From CAVPGH01 sp046726955 (GTDB lineage: Bacteria > Acidobacteriota > Vicinamibacteria > Fen-336): a stretch of 9,502 bases of DNA. Numbering within the stretch: position 1 is the stretch's first letter; the number at the start of each line of letters is the position of its first letter. The notes beneath the pieces are model-generated. The model saw only the letters and a program-made list of their open reading frames with translations, made no database searches and had not been told where the DNA came from. A program made the position numbers and the translations under genes. The DNA is taken from assembly GCA_046726955.1 (NCBI GenBank), contig JBKPBQ010000090.1, forward strand, positions 1 through 9,502, given 5' to 3'. Below are positions 1 through 7,145 of this stretch, piece by piece.

Positions 1-1991
1 CGCTCGGCCTGCCCAAGGTACTGCCGCATCCGCCGCATCTCCAGCGACTCGTGGCCCTTCCGCTGCACCGTCTCCACGAACCCGGCGTCGATCTTCCGCT
101 CCTCGTAGAGGCTCGTGGCCAGCTCGAACATGGTCACGGCCCGGCCGAGGTTGCCCTCGTTGAACTGCTCGATCGCGGCGTAGACGAGGTGCCGGAAGCG
201 GCGGGCCATCTCGATCGGCTCGTCCGCGAGGGCGATGATGCGGCGCATCGCCTCGACCTCGAGGCGCGGCACGCCCTGCCAGGGCGTGACCTCGGGAGGG
301 ATCACCCACTCGGAGATCCCGCGGCCTAGCGAGCGGAAGACCTCGTCGGCCCCCGAGGCCACGCCTAACGGACGCAGCCGCCGCAGGTGCTCCTCGAGCT
401 CGGTCTCCGTCTTCGCCTGGGTGGCCGCGGTGGCGAGGGTCTCGGAGATGAGCTGGCTGCGGGTGGGCTCGTCGAGCCTCGGCACCGGGCCCGTCTCGCC
501 CTGCTGCAGGCGCTCTTCGAGCAGGGAGAGCCGGCGCAGGTTGTGCTGCATCTCGTCGGGCTGCATGGTCGAGGTCGCGGAGGCGCCGGCGACGGTCTCG
601 TCGGGAGCGGGCCCCGCGGCCGCCGGGGACGAAGACGGGGGACCGTCCTCGGGGTCGCGGTGGAGGAGGCCGATGGGTCCCGTGCGCACCATCTCGGACT
701 CGCCGAGCCGGGCGAGCCGGCGCTTCAGCCTCTCCCGCTCCTCGCCGGGGAAGAGATCGAGCATGGCGTCGCCGACCAACTGGACGTGGGCGGAGAGCGC
801 GTCGGGGTCCACGAGGCGGAACTCGCCGATGAGGTGCAGCTTGCGCAGCGCGTGGAAGGCGAGGTCGGCGAGCGGCACCTCGCGCTGCGACTCGCGCTGG
901 CGCTCCGCCCAGGCGTAGAGGTCGGAGGCCAGGCCCTCGGGGGACGCGTTCATGACGAGGGCCACGGAATCGGCGACCATGAGCGGCGGTGTCTTGTCCG
1001 CGAGGTACTCGTGGATGTCGCCGATCGCCGCCTTGACCGCGGGGTCGGTGCCTGGCGCCTCGGAGAGCGAAGCGGGGCGCGGCGGTCGAGGGGACTCGGG
1101 AGGCGGGACGGCCTCCGGACGAGAATGCCGCGGCGCTCCCGTCTCCAGGGAAGCCCGGACGTCCCGCAGGGCCTCCCGCATCTCGCCGGCGTCCCGGTAT
1201 CGCGCGTCGGGATCCTTGGCCAGCGCCTTCTCGACGAACGCGACGAGCGCCGGCGCTTCGGGCACGACCGCGGCGAGCGGCTTGGGCTCGTGGTGGACGA
1301 CGCTGAAGAGCACGGACGGGATCGATTCACCCGTGAAGGGCCGCCGGCCGGCGAGGAGCTCGTAGAAGACGGCCCCGAGCGCGAAGACGTCGGAGCGGAC
1401 GGTCGCACGCTCGCCCGCCGCCTGCTCGGGCGCCATGTAGTAGGGCGTGCCCATGATCACGGCCGTGCGCGCGGGATCCTCCTCCATGCGGCGGGCGAGG
1501 CCGAAGTCCATGATCTTGACGTGGCCGTTGTCGAGGACGTGGATGTTCCCCGGCTTCAGGTCGCGGTGCACGACGCCGTTGGCGTGGGCGAAGGCGAGAC
1601 CGTCGCAGATCTCTTCCATGATCGCGAGCTTGTCCGTCACGGACTTCACGGCCCGCTTCTCGATGAGATCGCGGAGGTCCGTCCCCTCGAGGAGCTCCAT
1701 CACGATGTAGACGATCCCCCTCTCGGTCTCCTCGCCGTACTCGTGGACGGTGACGATGTTGCGGTGGGCGAGCCGCCCCGCGGCCCGCGCCTCGCGCTGG
1801 AAGCGCTCCTTGTGGCTGTCGTCTCGGTCGAGGGCCCGGGCGATCGTCTTTATGGCGACGAAGCGGTCGAGGACGGCGTCGTGGGCCTTGAAGACCTCAC
1901 CCATCGCCCCCTGCCCGATCTTGGAGAGGATCGTGTACTTGTGGATCCGCCCGATATTGAGTTCCGGTTCCTTCGTCTCTTCCGAGGCCAA
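1..1991 (-). CDS. Hanks-type serine/threonine protein kinase with a long uncharacterised C-terminal region (partial, C-terminus off the left edge)
   Basis: This is a eukaryotic-like Ser/Thr kinase that transfers ATP phosphate to protein Ser/Thr. The reading frame is open for 663 codons to the window edge. The kinase domain (about residues 20-275) has every hallmark: glycine loop IGQGAMGEV (25-33), VAIK lysine K48, helix-C glutamate E67, HRDLKPGN (142-149, catalytic D144), DFG (162-164) and GTPYYMAPE (181-189). An HRD arginine is present, so activation-loop control is likely. A Pro-rich linker follows (about 284-312), then a helical region (about 320-425), a Glu/Gln/Leu-rich stretch near 475-490, and a TPR-like helix pair (about 605-640, FNEGNLGRAVTMFEL). 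No membrane segment is visible, so it is probably cytoplasmic. The start is assigned to TTG 1991. The only purine-rich SD (AAGGAG, 2013-2008) is about 16 nt away, which is long; an in-frame GTG at 2027 is the alternative. The family call is secure; the C-terminal function is unknown. Confidence 0.95.
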   Translation of the reverse strand, partial: MASEETKEPELNIGRIHKYTILSKIGQGAMGEVFKAHDAVLDRFVAIKTIARALDRDDSHKERFQREARAAGRLAHRNIVTVHEYGEETERGIVYIVMELLEGTDLRDLIEKRAVKSVTDKLAIMEEICDGLAFAHANGVVHRDLKPGNIHVLDNGHVKIMDFGLARRMEEDPARTAVIMGTPYYMAPEQAAGERATVRSDVFALGAVFYELLAGRRPFTGESIPSVLFSVVHHEPKPLAAVVPEAPALVAFVEKALAKDPDARYRDAGEMREALRDVRASLETGAPRHSRPEAVPPPESPRPPRPASLSEAPGTDPAVKAAIGDIHEYLADKTPPLMVADSVALVMNASPEGLASDLYAWAERQRESQREVPLADLAFHALRKLHLIGEFRLVDPDALSAHVQLVGDAMLDLFPGEERERLKRRLARLGESEMVRTGPIGLLHRDPEDGPPSSSPAAAGPAPDETVAGASATSTMQPDEMQHNLRRLSLLEERLQQGETGPVPRLDEPTRSQLISETLATAATQAKTETELEEHLRRLRPLGVASGADEVFRSLGRGISEWVIPPEVTPWQGVPRLEVEAMRRIIALADEPIEMARRFRHLVYAAIEQFNEGNLGRAVTMFELATSLYEERKIDAGFVETVQRKGHESLEMRRMRQYLGQAE

Positions 1992-2017
1992 GGGAGGGAC
2001 GCTATCACTCCTTCGCG

Positions 2018-2026
2018 ATCGTAGCA
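2018..2026 (-). promoter_or_regulatory. Candidate extended -10 element (TGCTACGAT) for the kinase gene
   Basis: On the minus strand this reads TGCTACGAT, that is TG-N followed by TACGAT, which matches four of six consensus -10 bases plus the extended TG. A transcript would begin near 2011, about 20 nt before the TTG start at 1991. No good -35 lies 16-18 bp upstream. The same nonamer occurs on the plus strand at 2136-2144, facing the other gene. This is a motif match only; no transcription start is known. Confidence 0.35.
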
Positions 2027-2051
2027 CGCGACATATGTACGTCTGTGAAAA

Positions 2052-2092
2052 CCGATGTGTCGGCTACGGGCCACACATCGGCGAGGTAGCCG
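2052..2092. promoter_or_regulatory. Two interleaved perfect inverted repeats (A-B-A'-B') in the divergent intergenic region
   Basis: CCGATGTGT (2052-2060) pairs perfectly with ACACATCGG (2073-2081). CGGCTAC (2061-2067) pairs perfectly with GTAGCCG (2086-2092). The arms alternate as A, B, A', B' with no spacer between A and B, so each dyad's loop contains one arm of the other. The element sits between two outward-facing candidate -10 boxes. It could be a compound operator for a dimeric regulator or, if transcribed, two mutually exclusive hairpins. The repeats are directly visible; the function is inference. Confidence 0.5.
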
Positions 2093-2135
2093 TTTCCCGT
2101 GCCGTTCGCGACGCGATTCGTGGCGGCGGCGCGAA

Positions 2136-2144
2136 TGCTACGAT
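2136..2144 (+). promoter_or_regulatory. Candidate extended -10 element (TGCTACGAT) for the Hsp70-like/HEAT operon
   Basis: This plus-strand copy of TGCTACGAT mirrors the one at 2018-2026. It would start a transcript near 2151 and leave a leader of about 58 nt before the GTG at 2209. The hexamer 17 bp upstream (2116-2121) does not resemble a -35, so promoter activity would depend on the extended TG or on an activator. Confidence 0.35.
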
Positions 2145-2208
2145 GGATCCACGAGTCTCGCCGTAGTTTGACCGTTCACGCCCTCCGATCGGGCAGGAGG
2201 ATCTGCAC

Positions 2209-3900
2209 GTGACCTGGGCGCTGGATCTCGGCACGACCAACACCGCGGTCGCGCGCTGGGACGACGACAGCGGGGATCCGCGCCTCGTGTCCCTGCCGCG
2301 CCTGTGCCGCCGTCCCGAGGGCGAAGACCCCCTCGAGGCGCCCGGGCTCGTCCCTTCGGTCGTCCAGATGCTCGAGCCCGGCTCGCTCCTCGACCGCATC
2401 GGAAGCTGGCGTCGTCTCGAGCGATTCACGCTTTGGGGCTGCACCGCCCTCGTCGGCCGCCCCGCCCTCGAGCGGAACGCGGCGATCGTCGATCCCGCGT
2501 ACGTCCCCGGCTTCAAGGCCGCGCTCGCGCTCGATCCGCTGCGCTCGCTCGCGCGCCTCGGCCGGAGCGAGATAACCGCCCGCCAGGCGGCGCGCGCGTT
2601 CGTGCGCGAGGTCTTCGCCGAGGTCGGCCGCGAGACCGGCCGCAGCGTCCGCGACCTGGTCGTGAGCATGCCCGTGGACGCCTACGAAGGCTACCGCGCG
2701 GAGGTCGAGCAGATCGCGCGCTCGCTCGGCGTGTCGCGGCTGCGCTTCCTCGACGAGCCGCTCGCCGCCGCCCTCGGTTACGGGCTCGGGCTCGAGACCG
2801 AGCGCACGGTGCTCGTCGTGGACATCGGAGGCGGCACGCTGCACGTGGCCCTCGTACGCCTGGGCGCCGCCTCCCTGCAGCAGGGGCGGGCCATCGTGCT
2901 CGCCAAGCAGGGAAGCCTCCTCGGAGGCAACGCCGTCGACGGCTGGCTGCTCGAGCTCGTCTGCGAGCGGATGGGCTACGCGCTCGAGGACCTGCCCGAC
3001 GACGAGCAGGTGCGCCTCTGGCGGCGGCTCATGCTGTCCGAGGCCTGCCGGGTCAAGGAGTCGCTCTTCTTCCGCCCCGCGGAGGAGTTCCTGCTCAGCC
3101 CACCGGGCCTCGCGCGCCGGGTCTCGCGCCAGAGGGAAGGCACGCGGCCGCTGCAGCTGACGCGCGACGACCTCGTGGAGACGCTGCGCCAGCGCGGCTT
3201 CTACGCCGCCCTCGCCTCGGGGCTGGAGGGCGTCCTCGCGCAGGCCGCCGAGGGAAAGCTGGGTCCCGAAGCCGTCGACGACGTGCTCGTCGTGGGCGGC
3301 TCGACGCTCCTGCCGGGTGTCTTCGCCCAGGTCGAGGAGCGGTTCGGACGCGCGCGCGTGCGCGCCTGGCACCCCTTCGAGGCAGTGGTGAAGGGCGCAG
3401 CGTCCTTCGCCGCGAATCGGTACGCCCAGCTCGACTTCATCGTCCACGACTACGCGTTCGTGACGTACGACGCGAAGACCCACGAACCCGTCCACACCGT
3501 GGTGGTGCCTCGCGGCACGCGCTTCCCCACGCGCCCCGACTTCTGGCGGGCCCAGCTCGTTCCCACGTGCTCGCTCGGCGCCCCGGAGACGCTGTTCAAG
3601 CTCCTCGTGTGCGAGATCGGCAGCGCGAACCATTCGGGCCGCCGCTTCGTGTGGGATGCGGCGGGGAACCTGTTCAAGGTGGGCGGCGACGGCGCGGCCG
3701 ACGGACGCGTCGTCGTGCCGCTGAACGACGCCAACCCGACGCTCGGCGCTCTCGACCCGCCGCACTCCCCGCGCGACCGCCGGCCGCGCCTCGAGGTGAG
3801 CTTCGGCGTCGACGAGAACCGGTGGCTGATCGCGACGGTAACGGACCTCTTGAGCCGGCGGCCGCTGATGGAACGGCAGCCGGTCGTGCGGCTGCTGTAG
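2209..3900 (+). CDS. Lid-less Hsp70-family ATPase (DnaK/actin fold)
   Basis: This is an Hsp70-type ATP-binding protein of 563 residues. Phosphate-1 loop DLGTTNT (6-12), connect-1 region with FLDEPLAAALGYG (180-192, E183 matching DnaK E171), phosphate-2 loop VDIGGGT (204-210) and adenosine motif VVGGST (361-366) are all in order. From about 412 to the end the protein resembles the DnaK beta-sandwich: PRGTRFPTRPDFW near 434 corresponds to the strand before the substrate-binding loops. It stops at the equivalent of the sandwich end (about 525-563). The alpha-helical lid is therefore absent, against about 640 residues in DnaK. The acidic-leucine interdomain linker is not recognisable, and the Asp usually found two residues after GGGT is His212. 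Start is GTG with AGGAGG (2195-2200) 8 nt upstream. It is the first gene of a two-gene operon, divergent from a kinase. Cytosolic by sequence; clients unknown. Confidence 0.93.
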   Translation: MTWALDLGTTNTAVARWDDDSGDPRLVSLPRLCRRPEGEDPLEAPGLVPSVVQMLEPGSLLDRIGSWRRLERFTLWGCTALVGRPALERNAAIVDPAYVPGFKAALALDPLRSLARLGRSEITARQAARAFVREVFAEVGRETGRSVRDLVVSMPVDAYEGYRAEVEQIARSLGVSRLRFLDEPLAAALGYGLGLETERTVLVVDIGGGTLHVALVRLGAASLQQGRAIVLAKQGSLLGGNAVDGWLLELVCERMGYALEDLPDDEQVRLWRRLMLSEACRVKESLFFRPAEEFLLSPPGLARRVSRQREGTRPLQLTRDDLVETLRQRGFYAALASGLEGVLAQAAEGKLGPEAVDDVLVVGGSTLLPGVFAQVEERFGRARVRAWHPFEAVVKGAASFAANRYAQLDFIVHDYAFVTYDAKTHEPVHTVVVPRGTRFPTRPDFWRAQLVPTCSLGAPETLFKLLVCEIGSANHSGRRFVWDAAGNLFKVGGDGAADGRVVVPLNDANPTLGALDPPHSPRDRRPRLEVSFGVDENRWLIATVTDLLSRRPLMERQPVVRLL

Positions 3901-3912
3901 GGAGGACCGCCA

Positions 3913-5322
3913 GTGGACCCTTTCGTCCTGGTGCAAGGCGGCATCATTGTCGTTGCCGTCCTTGGCACCCTCGCGCTCCGTGCCTTGGGCCTGATCAAAG
4001 ACGAGCTGCGCGGCGACGTCGCGCGCTCGTTCAACGACGGGCTCGAAATCGCGCGACGCCAGCACGCGTTGCACTTCGAGCCGCGCCCTTGGGGGTCGCC
4101 CCAAGCCGAGTGCCGGCGGGGCGACTACATCATCCGCGCGGAAGTACGCACGTACAAGGAAGAGGAGCACCAGCCCGTCCACGCCAACCTTCACGTGACG
4201 CTCACGTGCCCCCGGCTCCCAGAGGGCCTCCGCTTCTCCCGGGAGAGCGGCCGGTCGGCCGACATCCTCACCGGCGACGCCCTCTTCGACGATGCCGTGG
4301 AGATGGTCGGCGACACAGTCGAGCTGGCGGCCATTCTCGACGACCGCCTGCGCTTCAGCCTTCGCCGGCTCGTGGCCTGGGACGGCAGCTTCCGCGACGG
4401 GCGGCTCTTCTGGAAGACGACCCAGGGTTTCGGCGCGGCCGTGGTGCCGAAGCTCATCATCGAGCTCGTCCAGCTCGCCGAGCAGCTCATCGAGGCGGAA
4501 GCCGCCGCTGTGCCCCAACGCCTTGCCGCCAACGCCACCACGGACCCGGTCCCCGGCGTGCGCCTCTGGAACCTGTCGCTCCTCCAGCAGCACTTCCCGG
4601 GTCTGTCCCTGGCGAGGGAGGCGAGCAGCGGCGATCTCGCGGATGCGGATCCGTGGGTCCGTCTGGCCGCCGCGCGCTTCCTGCGTGACGACGGCGCCGA
4701 AGTTCTCCGGTCGCTCCTCGCGGACGAGCGGGCTCCGGACCACGCGTCGGCGGAAGCCGCATCGCTTCTCGCCGCCCGGCTGCCTCCCGCTGAGGCGGGA
4801 CCTCTCCTCGTCGCCGCGCTCAAGGGCCGCTCGGGCGAGACGCGTCGGCAGTCGATCCAGGAGGTGGGCCAGCTCAAGTTCGCTCCGAGCCTCGGCCCCC
4901 TGTGCGTCCTGCTCGAGCACGCTGACGCACGGACGGCAGCAGCTGCCGCCGGGGCGCTCGACGCACTCGGCGATGCAAAGGCCGAGCCGCATCTCGTCGA
5001 TGCGGCGCGCCACGAGGCGGCCGAGCTCAGGATCGCCGCCGCACGCGCGCTGGGCTCGCTGGGAACAGTCAAGGCAGTGGAGCCTCTCCTCCACGAGCTC
5101 GACACGAAGCACCTGGATGGAGAGAGCCGGCGGGCGTTCCGCCTGGCGGTGAGCGCCATCCAGTCGCGCCTGGCGGGGGCGGAGGCGGGCCAGCTCTCAA
5201 TGGCGCCAACCACGGCGGAAGCCGGACGGTTGAGCCTGGCCACACCCCGGGCCGGCCCAGGGGACGTCTCGTTAGCGGCCGAAACCGATCGCGCTTCTAC
5301 CGGACGGCAAGGGGCGGTGTGA
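3913..5322 (+). CDS. Membrane-anchored HEAT-repeat protein with a 12-residue-periodic C-terminal tail
   Basis: This 469-residue protein has an N-terminal hydrophobic anchor (about 4-26, VLVQGGIIVVAVLGTLALRA) with no clear cleavage site. An uncharacterised alpha/beta region follows (about 50-200), with TGDALFDDAVEMVGD at 120-134. HEAT-like helical repeats span about 245-420; examples are DPWVRLAAARFLRDDG and ELRIAAARALGSLGTVKAVEPLL. HEAT solenoids usually bind proteins. The tail carries GQLSMA (426), GRLSLA (438) and GDVSLA (450), spaced exactly 12 residues apart. Start is GTG at 3913 with GGAGG (3901-3905) 7 nt upstream and only 12 bp after the Hsp70-like stop, so the two are almost surely cotranscribed. 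The 3' end overlaps convergent sppA by 26 bp. The anchor predicts an inner-membrane location, with the repeats probably cytoplasmic because the partner gene is cytosolic. The specific function is not known. Confidence 0.88.
   Translation: MDPFVLVQGGIIVVAVLGTLALRALGLIKDELRGDVARSFNDGLEIARRQHALHFEPRPWGSPQAECRRGDYIIRAEVRTYKEEEHQPVHANLHVTLTCPRLPEGLRFSRESGRSADILTGDALFDDAVEMVGDTVELAAILDDRLRFSLRRLVAWDGSFRDGRLFWKTTQGFGAAVVPKLIIELVQLAEQLIEAEAAAVPQRLAANATTDPVPGVRLWNLSLLQQHFPGLSLAREASSGDLADADPWVRLAAARFLRDDGAEVLRSLLADERAPDHASAEAASLLAARLPPAEAGPLLVAALKGRSGETRRQSIQEVGQLKFAPSLGPLCVLLEHADARTAAAAAGALDALGDAKAEPHLVDAARHEAAELRIAAARALGSLGTVKAVEPLLHELDTKHLDGESRRAFRLAVSAIQSRLAGAEAGQLSMAPTTAEAGRLSLATPRAGPGDVSLAAETDRASTGRQGAV
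5188..5277 (+). repeat. Short protein-level tandem repeat, G-x-[LV]-S-[LM]-A, three copies at a 12-residue period
   Basis: Codons 426-431, 438-443 and 450-455 of the HEAT protein encode GQLSMA, GRLSLA and GDVSLA. The intervening residues are Pro/Ala/Thr-rich. The DNA period is 36 bp but nucleotide identity between units is low, so selection appears to hold the peptide rather than the DNA. It resembles a flexible tail bearing repeated short linear motifs, possibly docking sites. Confidence 0.6.
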
Positions 5323-7063
5323 GGAGGACCCCCGGGTTGTCGAAGGCGCCCAGCGCGTCGAGCTGCCGCACGACCGGACGCGCCGTCTCGAGCGCGCGCG
5401 CGATCGCAGTGGTGGCGGGGGAGGGCTCGCTGTTCTCCTTCGGCCCCGCCAGGAGCTGCTCGATGGGGCTCTTGGCACGCGGGAAGACCTGCAGCTTCAC
5501 GTCCTCCGTGTCGGGGATGTTCGCGGCCTTCTTGGCCAGGCGCAGCGCGGTCGTCAGGCCGCCGAGCTCGTCCACGAGGCCCAGGCCCTTCGCGTCCTCT
5601 CCGGACCAGATCCGTCCCTTGGCGATCTCGAGCACCTTCTCCTTGGGCAGCTTCCGGCCGTCCGCGACTTTGCTCGTGAAGTCCTCGTAGATGCGGTCGA
5701 GCGAGGCCTCGAAGCGCGCCCACTCCGCGGGCGTGTAGTCGGAGGTCGTGGACCACATCCGCGCGTTCGCGCTCGAGTGCACCTCGTCCCAGCTCAGGCC
5801 GATCTTGTCCCAGAGGCCGGTGGTGAGGATCTTGCCGCCGAGGACGCCGATGGAGGCGGTGATCGTCGCGGGCTGGGCCACGATCTTGTCCGCGGCCATG
5901 GCCACGAAGTAGCCGCCGGAGCCGGCGACGTCCCCCATGGAGACGATGACGGGCTTGCCCGCCTTCTTCGCGCGCACGGTCTCGCGCCAGATCGTGTCCG
6001 ACGCGACGTAGGATCCGCCGGGGCTGTCCACGCGGAAGAGGATCGCCTTGACGTCCTTGTCCTCCATCGCGTCGCGGAAGGCGGCGGCGACGGAGTCGGA
6101 CCCCATCGTGAAGGAGTCGCGCACCGGGTCGTAGTCGTCCTTGCCGCGGGAGACGCCGCCCACGCCGTAGATGAGGGCGATCGTCTTGCCCTTCTCGTGC
6201 GGCCGGCCCGCGCGGTCGAGGTACTGCGAGAGGAACAGGAGCTTCGTGTCCTTGCCGGCCTTCGTCTTCGCCTTCTCGTAGACCTCGTCGCGGTAGGCGA
6301 GGCCGTCCACGAGCTTGGCGTCGAGCGCCTCCTTGCCGAGGTAGGGCCCCTTGTCGAAGATCGCGCGCACCTCGTCCTCGCCGAGCTTCCGGCCTTCGGC
6401 GATCCCCTTCACCATCTGGCCGAACATCGAGAGGAGGACCTTGGACGTCGCCTCCTTGTGCGCTTGTGTGAACTTCTTCTCGGTGAAGATGTTCATCGCG
6501 TTCTTGTACTCGTAGCGGTGGTCCATGCGCGGGACCAGCCCGAGCTTGTCGAGCGTGCCGCGGACGAACGGGCTCTGGGCGATGAGGCCGGTGAGGCCGA
6601 TGTCGCCCGACGGCTGCAGGTAGATCTCGTCGAACGCGGAGGCCAGATAGTAGCCGCCGTTGCCGGGCCCGAACTCGCCGAACGTCTCCGCGAAGGCGAT
6701 CGCCGTCTTCTTCTTGGCTCGGAAGGCGAGGACCGCGTCGCGCACCTCCTGGGCCTGGGCCATGCCGAGCCCGCCCGCCCCCAGCGTCGCCACGAGGCCG
6801 ACGACCTTCGGGTCGTCCCCCGCCTTGTCGAGCGCGTCCACCACGGAGCGGAGCGTCGGCCGGTCCTTCAGCATGAACTGCGAGACGGGATCCGACGGCA
6901 TCTTCTCCAGGAGCCCGCCGCCTTCGAGGTTGACCTCGAGCAGCGTGTGTGCGGCGACTCGGCCCTTCGTGAGCTGCCTCACTCCTGCCACCACGAGGGC
7001 CGCGACCGCGAGCAGGACGACGAGCGCCCCGATGAAGGTCAGAAGCCGTGCCAGGACTCTCAT
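5297..7063 (-). CDS. sppA: Signal peptide peptidase SppA, 67K type (protease IV)
   Basis: SppA is an inner-membrane serine protease that degrades signal peptides left after secretion. The protein is 588 residues from ATG 7063, close to the roughly 618 of E. coli SppA, and has the same duplicated ClpP-like architecture. An N-terminal membrane anchor spans about residues 2-27. The general-base lysine is in YEYKNAMN (K187) of the first domain. The nucleophile is in GDVAGSGGYF (S382) of the second, after the glycine-rich SPGGS loop (347-351). This Lys-Ser pairing across the two halves is the family's catalytic dyad. The frame is open upstream to an ATG at 7132, but ATG 7063 has a GGAGGG site 6 nt away and starts directly at the anchor. 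The TAG stop lies inside the 3' end of the convergent HEAT gene. Confidence 0.95.
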   Translation of the reverse strand: MRVLARLLTFIGALVVLLAVAALVVAGVRQLTKGRVAAHTLLEVNLEGGGLLEKMPSDPVSQFMLKDRPTLRSVVDALDKAGDDPKVVGLVATLGAGGLGMAQAQEVRDAVLAFRAKKKTAIAFAETFGEFGPGNGGYYLASAFDEIYLQPSGDIGLTGLIAQSPFVRGTLDKLGLVPRMDHRYEYKNAMNIFTEKKFTQAHKEATSKVLLSMFGQMVKGIAEGRKLGEDEVRAIFDKGPYLGKEALDAKLVDGLAYRDEVYEKAKTKAGKDTKLLFLSQYLDRAGRPHEKGKTIALIYGVGGVSRGKDDYDPVRDSFTMGSDSVAAAFRDAMEDKDVKAILFRVDSPGGSYVASDTIWRETVRAKKAGKPVIVSMGDVAGSGGYFVAMAADKIVAQPATITASIGVLGGKILTTGLWDKIGLSWDEVHSSANARMWSTTSDYTPAEWARFEASLDRIYEDFTSKVADGRKLPKEKVLEIAKGRIWSGEDAKGLGLVDELGGLTTALRLAKKAANIPDTEDVKLQVFPRAKSPIEQLLAGPKENSEPSPATTAIARALETARPVVRQLDALGAFDNPGVLLTPPLAVR

Positions 7064-7068
7064 CACAT

Positions 7069-7074
7069 CCCTCC
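7069..7074 (-). promoter_or_regulatory. Ribosome binding site that sets the sppA start
   Basis: Minus-strand GGAGGG lies 5-6 nt before ATG 7063. It argues against the in-frame ATG at 7132, which would add a basic 23-residue leader before the membrane anchor and would fall inside the candidate -35 hexamer. Confidence 0.7.
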
Positions 7075-7102
7075 GTCGCCGTCCGACGCCCGGCGTGATC
7101 TG

Positions 7103-7132
7103 ATCTAAGCCTGCCTGGCCGCGCCTTTTCAA
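7103..7132 (-). promoter_or_regulatory. Candidate sigma70-type promoter for sppA
   Basis: On the minus strand TTGAAA (7132-7127) is followed after 18 bp by TTAGAT (7108-7103). The -35 matches five of six consensus bases and the -10 three of six. Transcription would start near 7096, leaving a leader of about 33 nt that contains the GGAGGG site. It lies in the 82-bp gap after the DUF1003 gene, so sppA may be transcribed alone as well as by read-through. Confidence 0.4.
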
Positions 7133-7145
7133 GCCCCGGCGGAAG

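Noticed and set aside
387..2024. Long plus-strand open frame of 545 codons opposite the kinase
   Set aside because: It is antisense to a frame with every protein-kinase motif in order, and its own translation is Arg/Gly/Val-rich with no domain logic, as expected for shadow frames in high-GC DNA.
2005..2034. Nine-residue minus-strand ORF (MSRATIAKE) just upstream of the kinase start, as a possible leader peptide
   Set aside because: It has no ribosome binding site, overlaps the candidate -10 element so may not be transcribed, and has no amino-acid bias typical of attenuator leaders.
2116..2136. ATTCG...CGAAT inverted repeat as a further operator or hairpin
   Set aside because: Only five base pairs around an 11-nt GC-rich spacer; expected by chance in this composition.
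2168..2173. TTGACC as a -35 for the Hsp70-like gene
   Set aside because: No -10-like hexamer occurs 16-18 bp downstream; that stretch is the GC-rich run leading into the AGGAGG ribosome binding site.
2304..4688. Plus-strand open frame of 794 codons overlapping both operon genes
   Set aside because: It is out of frame with the Hsp70 and HEAT motifs, its composition is almost entirely Arg/Ala/Pro/Gly, and it is explained by GC bias.
2176..5112. Minus-strand open frame of 978 codons opposite the Hsp70-like and HEAT genes
   Set aside because: It spans two well-supported genes on the other strand, is rich in Arg/Glu/Ala without recognisable motifs, and crosses their gene boundary and RBS.
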